DNA of 64,000 nt from Hirundichthys speculiger (Eukaryota > Chordata > Actinopteri > Beloniformes > Exocoetidae): the NCBI GenBank assembly GCA_018398805.1, contig JAGFBZ010000909.1:372001-436000 (forward strand), read 5' to 3'. This document shows, piece after piece, positions 26,101 through 37,300 of this stretch. The position numbers and the translations under genes were made by a program. Positions within the stretch are counted from its first letter, which is position 1, and each line of letters begins with the position of its first letter. The notes below the pieces were generated by a model. That model saw nothing but the letters and a program-made list of their open reading frames with translations, did not search any database and was not told where the DNA came from.

Positions 26101-29100
26101 CAACAAACACTTGCACTCTGACATATGTACATATTTGCGGTCAATTTTATTAGCTGTTGGAGCACAAACCACATCTTGCCCTGTTTCCACAGGGAAAGAC
26201 TCACACACTCAAACCAGGTGCAAAAGATCATGTTCCTGCTTTGGCAAAGGGGCTGCCTGCACAACCCATGGAGGACTTGAGTATGAGGATTTACCTTTGT
26301 GAAGGACTGCTCGGTAGGCACTGCTTTCTACATAAAATACTCTGTCTTTGAGCTTGTTCAGATAGCCTAAATGTAGGCTGATGGTTTAAGGAAACTGTTC
26401 TATGTTGTGTTCTTGAAATGCTTTCCCTTTCTGTCTCTGTAGATTGTTCTGCTTTGCTTTACTAACATAAAGGCAGGCAGAAAATTGTTGATTGGATAAT
26501 CTTGTAGATATTTCAAGATCTTGTAATTTTCAGGGCAGCTTGGTGGTTAGCACTGTTGCCTCACAGCTAGAAGCTTGTGTGGGTACTCCAGCTTCCTCCC
26601 ACAGTCCAAATTGGTTCTAAATTGGTTCTAAAAAGTGGTTCTAAATTGTCCATAGGAATGATTGAGAGTGTGTGTGGTTGTTTGTCTGCATATGGCCCTG
26701 CGATGGACTGGTGACGTACCCTTTCACCTGAAGAGAGCTGGGATAGGCTCCAGCAGATCCCTGTGACCCTGCAGAGGATTCAAGCGGGCATAGATAATGG
26801 ATGCATGGATGTATTTGTGATTAATATGATTATATGTTTATATTATTAACAAAGTCTAACAACACTATTTGAACTTCAAGAGGATTGTAAACATGGAGCA
26901 CCATTAAAATTTTCAGGAACAAATTTATTATCCAAGTAAAAATATTCTTTGAAAATGTCAATTGCAAGCATCAGTTCATAACGTCAACGAGTGTGAATGT
27001 CTTTGTTTCGTTTCTGTGGTGTGCTTCTCGGCTTGCTTTGCTCTTGAGTTTGCCACTAAATCTACTCACCTCTCTGCCTAACCCCCTCCTGCTTTGCTGC
27101 TTTTCTTCCCTCCTGCTGCTCCTCATGGGAAATTCTTCCAGGGCGCGATAAGAGCTCCGTTTGGGATCAACTAGAGGATGCTGCCATGGAAACCTTTTCT
27201 CTAAGTAGGGGTGATCTCTTGCCTTTGCTCCTTTTACGTTTGTATATGCATATATATGTGTGTGTGTGTGTGTTAAGTAAGCTAAGTCTGTGGTCAATCT
27301 TTAATGTGATGTTAGTTTTTCTGTTCTTCAGTGAGCTGCATGTGTGTGTTTAGCATTCATTTAGTCGTAAACTTCCAGGAAGTTACCCTTGTTGATTGCA
27401 TGGGAACAAAAGTGAAGTAGGAAATCGTAAATATACAATTTCTTTTTCTTTTCTACTTTTATGAATATTATTTATGCTATTTCTCTTTTTCATGCAGTAA
27501 TTAATCTTTTGCTGGTGTTAAAAATCTTACTTGAAATCATCTTATATGAACAGTCTTACTGCATACACGATCTACACACCAATGTGTGTCCATCAGTGGG
27601 GGGAAAAAAAACCATTATTAGTATTTTTTGGTAGTACTTTTAGAGTTTGTTAAAATCTTGCTCTGCCCTTGGAGGCAAACTTAAACTTTCATTCAGACAG
27701 ATTCTGCACCAAAATTATGAATCTGAACAGTGTGGGTCCAGGATGGTAAGGTGATGTCTGATCAGGACGCTGGAGCTTATACATCAGAGCTTTCTAGAGG
27801 GGGTTGCATCATTAGCTTATGTTATCACGGGATTCCCATAAATGTGCAGAAACAAACGGCACTCTATGAGCTGTTTTATGGAGACTTGAAGTGAGAGAAA
27901 CTAGAACATGCATTAAATGATTAATGTAGTACACTAGATAAATGTGAATAAAAATCCAAGGCTGCACTAGATAGACATACCAGAAAGTTTCCATAAATCA
28001 AAATGCACCATCCAATTACTGCGTTGTTCCAACGTTTGGTTCTTTAACAATTTCTAATCGGTGGATGTGATGACAGAGTGTACTTATAGTATGTGCTGCT
28101 GAAGGAGCTTTGCACATATGGGGATCTAAAATGGTTGTCTTTATGTTTCCAGGTAAGGAGCGCTCCACACTCTGGGACCAGATGCAGTTCTGGGAGGACG
28201 CCTTCTTAGATGCTGTGATGTTGGAACGTGAGGGCATGGGAATGGATCAGGGACCTCAGGAGATGATTGAAAGGTCCAGCATGTCCTCATTTTATATCCA
28301 CAGTCTATATTTGAGCTGCAGTAAAGATAAATGCATCAATTTTTTGGGGCTGATTTTAGTTTTCTTAAAGGCCTAACAGACAATTCCAATTTTTAGCTGA
28401 TTCCAGTCTTCTAATAAGATCTATTTATGACCATAAAAAATATTTTAATGATCTGATTGTCATTAATCAAAGCTTTGATGTTAAAACTCCAGTTTTGATC
28501 ATAAGATGATTGCAGTCAGTACATTTTAAAAAAGAAAATAAAATAGATAATTTTTCATTTGCTTTTCAGATATTTCTTAAAATTCTAGGTTTTGTTATAT
28601 TAGGGCTGGGCAAGTTAACCCGTTATAACTGCATTAACTCATTAATTTATTAACGCCGACATTTATTTTATTGCGTGTTAACACATGTTGCTTGTTTTGA
28701 AAAGTCTTGTTACTGGCTGCATTTGGCAGGTAAACATGTGGAAAAGCTAAAGCAGACATGGAGAGCGGTAAAAATCTGTACTTTACAGTTCGGGTAGCAA
28801 CTCAGTAGGAGTGCAACGGTACAGGTGGCTCACGGTACGGTCCGTACCGCGGTTTGAACAACAAATGTTATGGCTCTTTAGTTCATATGGCAGCAGAACA
28901 TTCAAATAAAAGTGCACTTTACACTACTTTTGAAGTCATTATTTGATTTTGCGTATACGATGCGATTAATCAGGGAAATCATGCAATTAATCGCAATTAA
29001 AAATTTTAATAGTTGCCCAGCTCTTAATTAATATAAATTCTTGCTGAAATTTTTGCTTGAATTTGTTTTGCAGCTTTATCAAACCCACCCAAGATTTCTA

Positions 29101-31248
29101 CTACATTTTTTTCTTATGCTTCAAAACAGATACATGTCCCTGGGCGAGCATGACCGGAAGCGTCCTGGAGGATGATGAAGACAGACTTCTTGCAACCCTG
29201 CTGCATAACATGATTGCTTACATGCTAATGATGAAAGTATGGAAGCCTGTTTGTCAGTTCAAACATGAAGCAACAAAGTCCTTTGCTTTATTTCTCTAAC
29301 CTCATTGTGTCTGAACTTTACATACAAGTTTACATTTCATGTTTGTTTAGGTAAATAAAAATGATGTAAGGAAAAAGTGAGGCGCTTGATGGGCAAGTCC
29401 CACATTGGCCTCACATACAGCCAAGAGATCAACGAGATACTGGACAAACTGGCTAACATGGTGAATGTTTCCTTTTGTAATTCATTTGGCTCAGCCTCTA
29501 TCAATTTTCTTTTTTAAAGACTTAAACCAAATTATTTGTTTAGAATGGCCGCGAGCTGTCCATCAGGCCCAGTGGAAGCCGTCACATCAAGAAACAAACA
29601 TTTGTCGTCCATGCTGGCACTGATACCACGGGAGACATCTTTTTTATGGAGGTATGTAAAGTCCAGACGGTAGGTGTTATCACTAGTGGAGCCTGTGAAT
29701 TGAAACTCTGCTCTGCTTGACAAGAGGATACCTTTTTTTTTGTTTTGTTTTTAATTTAAACACTAAAGTTTCCTCATCTTTGTTTAAGGTATGTGACGAC
29801 TGCATAGTCCTGCGCAGTAACATCGGTACCGTTTATGAGCGGTGGTGGTATGAGAAGCTCATCAACATGACCTACTGTCCCAAGACCAAAGTGCTGTGTC
29901 TTTGGAGACGTAATGGCCAGGAAACACAGCTCAACAAGTTCTATACTAAAAAGGTCAGAAATGACGTCCGCTGACATAGCTGACTTTAGGAAAACATCAG
30001 TTATTGATTGATATAACTTCCATCTTTTTATTCTAGTGTCGTGAACTCTACTACTGTGTTAAAGACAGCATGGAAAGAGCCGCAGCAAGACAACAAAGCA
30101 TTAAACCAGGTAGAAACTTTTAACTAACTAGCCTTTTCTTAGGAATGACTTGAGTGTGATGCCTGAAGAAATTTAGTTGGGTGTAACAGTACTCATAGTC
30201 TAGTTTCATAGTTAAATACATATTTTTAGTCTAGTTAAATTTTAATGGATAGTTTAGGGAGAATATAAGCTCAACTGCAGTGTCTCCACTTTTGACAGAT
30301 TTAAAAGCTTTGTATAACACTGGAGTATTTTTATTTGTTAAATATAAAACAAATTAAATCAGTAAATGGGACATTACAACTAAGCAAAGTGGAAACTATC
30401 GTTCCCTACAATCCCTCTCTCAGGTCCAGAACTGGGCGGTGAGTTCCCGGTTCAGGACATGAAAACCGGTGAAGGTGGTCTGCTTCAGGTCACACTTGAA
30501 GGAATCAACCTCAAGTTTATGCACAGCCAGGTAAGAGGCCAGTACCACAGCAAAGAAACTGCCACTCGTCTCATATAAGGGCATGAAAATATAAAATCAC
30601 TCATAATGGTTCAGACTTCATCCCATCCTTCTGTCCAACTCTTTGCTCGGTGCTCGAACTTCATGGGCATTTACTTGTGTTTTCCTTTTGAGGAAGAGTC
30701 CCTCTTGGTGCTTTTGCTTTTTTTTTTTCTTTGCTTCTTTTTTGTTTTTACTTTCTGTTCTTTGTGTGTTTGCATGCATGTGTTTCTCACTAAAATAATA
30801 CATCCTGCCACACAAGTTTTCTTTGACATTTGTGGTGCTCAAACCTCATGTCCATTTACTGCGTGGGAGGAGATGATGTGTTGATCTGTGTGTGTTGTGC
30901 AACACTTGTAAGACAGATGACCTCAAGCAGACTTTTCATTAATAATTGGCTATGTAATAGCAACTTTGACTTCAAGTTTGGACCCTTGAACATCACCGTG
31001 TCTTGTCCTCACATTTGTGCAGGCAGTGATAGTTGGGGCTCATCCATTCCTTCAGGTTGAATTAGAGTACAAAGCTGTGACTGTACAATGCTGATTAGCT
31101 TGAATAGACTGAAGCATCTGAAAAATCAGAGCATGGAATCAGAGCATGGAATAGGATAGTCAAAGCTAAAATCATGCCAGAAAGTAGCCTATGACACAAC
31201 CTTACAAAATTTTAAAGGCTTAAGAGAGAAATTCTCTTATATTATTAA

Positions 31249-31303
<55 letters not shown>

Positions 31304-34300
31304 AAACGCAAATTCTGTTTAACGCCACTATTTTTTTAACGGGAGATTAATGCACACACATTTCTGTAATATGACCCTCGGCCAATAAGTGTATTTACAG
31401 TCAACGTGTGGGATAGACATGGCGACAGGAGAGGGTCTTGTGAATGGTAAGTTTAGCTTTAAGGTGCTGCCAGATGGTTCTGTTGACAAGAAATACGTTA
31501 TTTGTATTTACTGTCGCTGTGAATTGAGTTACCACCGCAGGACGAGGTCAAATTAGTTTCACATCCGACATTCTCTTTTTTTTTTTTCTCTTAAAACGTT
31601 AATAGCGTCATGAAAACGGCACTGATTTCATCCAGGTTGGTATCATTCTGTAGATATAAGTATGCCAGACATTTCACAAGTGTCATCAACCCTCCAAGCT
31701 CAGTGAGTGTGGCGAAAACTGGCTGAATGTCCTTCTGAGTACCTCGCTGCTGCTGTGGACTTTAGAGAACGTCAGCAAATTAAGGGTTGTGTTTACTCTC
31801 GTGGCAATCTGTCGCAGTTATCTTGTCGCTGGTATGCTGCAGTTACTTTTGATTTATGCTCAGTTTTGACGCACGGTGTCCGCTATGTTATTCCACTGCA
31901 CAACGCAAGAGGTCCCAATCACGAACTACCTAAACTTACTAAACTTATCTCTTGCGTTTTTTGTTTTTTTTTGCGTTCTTTTAGTGTATTTTTTCGGGGC
32001 TGCTGCTTGACCGCAGTAAAGCCTGATTTATACTCGGAAATCAGGTCATCTGCGTATGTGGCGCAGACGACGCAAAGATGCCCCCCCACCTTACGCAGAC
32101 ACTCCGATGCACCTCCCCAAAATTGTAGGTGACCACAGACAGTGCTGCAGAAAGGAGAGAAAGGAGGCCTCTGATTGGTCAATTCTACATCCGGGTAGAA
32201 AAGAGCGTGTCATCGAAGAAATGAGGAAGTACCCACATCTGTACGATTCTCATTCTCCACACTACAAAGACAGCACATATTCTAGTAATTCATGGAGGGA
32301 GATCGCGATGAATGTGGGTCTAGATACGGCCGAGGCGGTGAGGAAGTGGAAAAATGCAAGAGATATGTTTAGTAAGTTTAGCTAGTTCGTGATTTTCCCT
32401 CTTGCGTTGTGGCGTGGAATAACACAGCGGAGACCGCGCGTCAAAATTGAGCATAAATCAAAAATAACTGCGACACATTGCCGCAAGAGTATACACAGCG
32501 CTTAAGAAGCATGATGAATTAAGCCCCCAAGAAGTACGGCAGCATTGGTGGACTTCCGGTTTTCAAACTAAAGGCTTAAAATAAAAATAAAATAAAGGAG
32601 ATCCCTGTGACCCTGTATAGCAGCGGTTCCCAAACTTTTTTAGCCGCGCACCCCCTTCTATGTCTCAACCGGGTTGGCGCACCCCCGATCCCCCACCCCT
32701 TAAAAAAAAACACAACAAGCTTTATTATAGCCATATTAAAGTCGCCATGTTTATTCATGCTAAAATGACCAGAACACACATATAACATAATAATCACAAT
32801 CACAACAATGCGCTCTCGCATTTAAATTAAACTGAAACACTGTAACACAGTTCCAATATAATGAAACAAAGTTATGCACAGGCTTCCACTTTTAAGAGCA
32901 AAGAGGATGGATGACATGCTCAGACTCAGTGGCAGAAAGCAGATAAGTTGAGGAAAATGTTAGAATACTTTGAACATTGAACAAAAATTGCAGCAAGTTT
33001 AAATGACCGTGGAACTAACACAACCCGTCATCATAACACAGCATTGAGCATATTTGCGAGAATGAATAAAGTAAAGTAGAAGCCACAAGCTAGGTGCAAA
33101 TGCAGTGGTAGAAAAATATAACTTCTTCTTCTACGCTTCACTTTAAGATGACGTGCATTTTGAATAGCCTGCATTTATTTATTCATTAAAATTACAGTTT
33201 TTGATTTAAATTTTACAAAGGAAATGTTTATTTACACATCTTTATTGTGTGAAAAAAAAAAAAAAAATTATCAGACCGCCATTACATTTTTCATCTCGCG
33301 CACCCCCTAGAGGCAGCTTGCGCACCCCTGGGGGTGCGCGCACCCCACTTTGGGAATCCCTGCTGTATAGGATAAAATGGGTATAGATGATGGGTGGATG
33401 GATGGATAAACAGAACATTAAAAAAAATTATCACGAGTTAACTATGAAAATATTGCGATTAATCGCAATTAAAACATTTAGTCGGCTGACAGCCCTAATA
33501 TATATATTTATATAATGTGTCCAAAAACTAAGATTAGTTTTTTTTTTTAATATAGAAGGACAAATAGTAAATAATCAACATTAAAGGAGCTAAAACTGGT
33601 GTGTTTTTGTCATTTGTAGTTTAAAAAAGAAAAAGAAACCAATAATCACTGCTGCAGTCGGCAGTAATTACTTTATTCGATTATTCACATGTTTTGAACT
33701 CCAGCCACAGAAATCAGTAATAATATTTATAATTGCATTTACTTATGACTCACATCAAACAGAAAGTGATCTAAAACATCAGTTGGTGCATCTTTAAACC
33801 AATTTTTTTTTTTTTTTAATTGTTCTTCAACAAACATTTTCATAACTAAAGTAAACTGGTGTCAAAATTCCTGCATCTTTTTGGCTTTTGGTTTTTGGCT
33901 TTTTCCATCTCTGGCATATGTGAAATGCTCAAAGTAGAGTACTGAATAGTCAAACTTGTTTTCTGTTGGAACTTTGTAGCTGCTGTTATAATAGATTGAA
34001 TATGGAAATGACATCAGAAAACCTTTTTACACACATACATCTTATTTATTTATTTAACTACTTGCCCCTCAGTAGGAACTGTAATCTAGGGCGAATTCAG
34101 CCTGGAGGCTCTACTTACAATGACTAAGCAAACCATTGTAGTGATTGGAAAGCAGGATTGGGAAGTTCTGCAGTGAGATGGTGTCAGAGACAACATCCCT
34201 TCTAGTTTTAGGGTTTCCTGTCCATCAGTGATTGCCCTCATTTATCTGTTCTGCTGTGTGAGCAAGTTGCGTTGGTGCCAGCCCTTGTTGCTGGAGGAGG

Positions 34301-37300
34301 AGGCATGGAGGGCTGTGGGGGACTGAGATGTGTAAAGTCCAGGAAAACAAAGGTGAATCCAGTTCTCAATACCCTAGTCAAACCTGAAGCCCTCTTTTTT
34401 TTTTCTCCTTCCAACCACTTTTTGGGGCTGAATCCTCTTGTAATGTTTTTTTTTTGGTTTTTGTTTTTGTTTTTGAATTATTGGCTCCGATTCTTGATCT
34501 GAATCTGTACGAGGCTCCTGTGGATAGCACCCTCTCGGAGTGTCGTCGAGTGTTTGTGCTCTTCTGTCCGATAATAATCCAAACCATTTCTCTCCCATGC
34601 TCTCTCCCCCTGCAAGGAGCGGAAGGTACACAACCTCTGCTGTGTTTGCTTATTAGCAGTTACATCTTATTGGGTTCCTTTTGTTTTATCTATCTTTTCT
34701 TTTCTCTTAATGTTGTAGCTGTCTGCCGAGTCTAATTTTCTGTCTTTGTCTTCATTCTGTACGGAAATTCCATGTATGCATCATATGGGCCATTTTTATT
34801 TATTTTAATTCTACCTTTGCTGTTCACAGCCAAATAAAAACCACACATTTCCCCCTTGTGAAACACTTCATAAGTGAAAGGAGTCATTTTGAATTAGCAG
34901 TGAGCTTTGAGCAGACTAAATGCTTTTCTCCTCATTGCCCATGTATGCGTTAAATCATGGAAACTTCTCGTAGCGTGCTTTTCTTTTCTTTTTTCTTTTT
35001 CTTTGTTAGCTTTTAAGAGCTTGCATTCCACCTGTAGCTGTTTTTATTTTTTACCTTTCATACTAAATAAAACAAGTTTAACATTTTTAAATATGAAGTG
35101 TTTTTCCTCATATCTGGTGTTGTTGAGTTAATAATGTTCTGTCTTGTTTTGTTTGTTTTTGTTTGTTTTTAGGTTTTCATAGAGCTGAGTCACATTAAAA
35201 AGTGCAATACAGTGAAGGGAGTCTTTGTCCTGGAGGAATTTGGTAATTACACCATCTATTGATTCTAGGCCTGTACTCGGCATGGCAGTAACTCAGCATC
35301 ATGGCAATTGTATTGATGAGAGCTTATGTCTGCAGGTGATTAAGTGATGATGAATCGTTATGAGGGTTGTGGGTTTTAGTCACATTGCAGCATTAAGAGT
35401 GTCATCTCATTTAATTCATGAAGGAAGGTCAGAGTTAGCGAGAGAGGGGCTCATTTGTGGTAATATGTAGGTATCACCCCATACAGCATCAAGGATTTTG
35501 GGTATTTAAACCTGCGGGCAGTCCTCTAAAAGTCAAACAGGTTTAGTTCTCCAATGGTGACCTGTGTATACATAGGTCAAATGGTGATTTCTTGGTTGTG
35601 AGAATGAACAATTTCACATACCAATGGCATAGTATCACAAAGCAGGCTATAGAGAAAGAAGCAGCACAGATGAATAGAACAGAAAATATTTGCATTTTAA
35701 CAGCTCTGCCTTTTTCAAAACCTCTTACTGTACTACTAGAGCGTTCAAATTTCTCCAAAAATAATGCAGTTCATAAGACAGATGGAGTGGTCATATGACT
35801 TCCTTCTGCTTTTACCACATTGTTGTTGGTTTATGGTGGAATTTTCTGTACTAAAAACTGCAGTGCATACTGTATACTACATTGTAAGTGTAGTATGTAG
35901 TATATGGTTTCATGTTGTGGAAAATTGCATAATAATTTAGTAAGACTAAACTAAAGAGATGACTCTCTGTCTTTTCATGTTCATTCTTTCCAAAGAATGC
36001 ACACATCTCAACATAACGGAGCCTTCCAGACTGTTGAAGTGCTTCACAGAACCGAAAACAGGAAGTCAGAAGAAAATAAAAGATGAGATAGCGTTGAAAT
36101 GCTCTCTCTGACAAGTTGGCACGAGTGTTCATCAAAAGTAACATTCAATACCGAACAGGTCAGATCATCCCGATGAAGATTACTAAGGCCTGAGCAAAGC
36201 ATAGAAAAACAAACAAACAAACAAACAAAAAAAGTTCCCGGAAACAGTCTCCAGCAAAAAGCAGATCTTTGTTCACTAAAACCTCTGTCAAGTTGGAGGA
36301 CCAACTGGCACACAAACATAGTACCCCACTCCTCAGGTTGTTTCAGGTATTTCTGAGACTGCCCCCGAGTGGCTGCAACATGCCATAACATGTAAATGTG
36401 CTTTTATAAAGCAACAGTGCAGGACGGGGCAGAACCGAGTTCAAGCCTCAGATCTGTGGAAAAGGAACTAGACAGTTGGGAGTGGATTATGATTATAGCT
36501 GCATTTATCACATCCAAAAAAAAAATCACATCCAAACCCTCGTGCAGATGGTTTGAAGTGACCTTATTTCTTGAGATGCACCTCAGTGTGGATGCTGTGG
36601 CTGCTTAAACAGATTTTATATAGTCCTTCCTGTCTCCATGGTTACAGACTGCATACAGGAAGAGGATGAACTCTTGTGTCAGAGCAGCTGTTGCTGCCTG
36701 CATCGTTCCTCTCACTTGACAATAGCCCACTAATGTTTGGACACAATTGTGATTGCATGTAAATGACAATTTGAAGATTAATTTTTAAACCAAAATATAT
36801 ATGACCTGTTTTAAAGACTTTTTTTGGAGTTCCACTTTCTTTTCAGCTTAGAGCCAGTGATATTCTTTGGCCAAGATAGAAGTTAATCATCCAGGTTTCT
36901 AGTGTAGTGAGTTGGATGCTTTTAATATATGAACCATTGAAATGAATGGGGGGGGGGGGTTATCTATGTTGAAAAAAGGCCTGTAAATATTTTTCTAGGG
37001 AGTAGATGTCAGGGAGCAGATGTATTAAAGCTGTTGTGAGCAGTGTTAGAACATCCAGGCAGGAGAGCAGGATGACTCAGGTTGATGTTGAGTGTCTGAC
37101 TGGGTTACTGTCGTGCCTCTGTGCTGCTTTTGTAATGTTGCCCTCATCTTTGCCACTATGAAAACCTTCATTCTCCAGCAGGTAAAGTGTTGTCAGCTTT
37201 CTTCTTCAAACTAAATGTGTGCAGATTATTTCATCAGCCGATTCTTACATCGGTCCTCACCTTGAATCATTCATTTTCCTCACATCCTTCATCACCTTTA

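Larger units (their letters stand above)
31305..33496. mobile_element. Composite hAT-family element carrying nested insertions
   Basis: Same family as the element at 1265. The left part has AACGC and AACGGGAGATTAATGC motifs and a BED-finger ORF fragment; the right part ends GCGATTAATCGCAATTAAAA, then GGCTGACAGCCCTA. The left inverted repeat is lost in low-complexity sequence. Nested inside are a long-inverted-repeat element (31784-32501) and a second hAT MITE (32621-33362). Confidence 0.7.
30531..35172 (+). other. MADD intron, 4.6 kb, with transposon block and 9-nt microexon
   Basis: Holds a composite transposon at about 31.3-33.5 kb and the E-R-K microexon at 34617. The rest is AT-rich with T-runs; no other coding sequence seen. 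Confidence 0.75.

Noticed and set aside
31707..32132. A 141-codon ORF over the left arm of the long-inverted-repeat element
   Set aside because: It mostly covers terminal inverted repeat and flanking hAT sequence, with no recognised domain.
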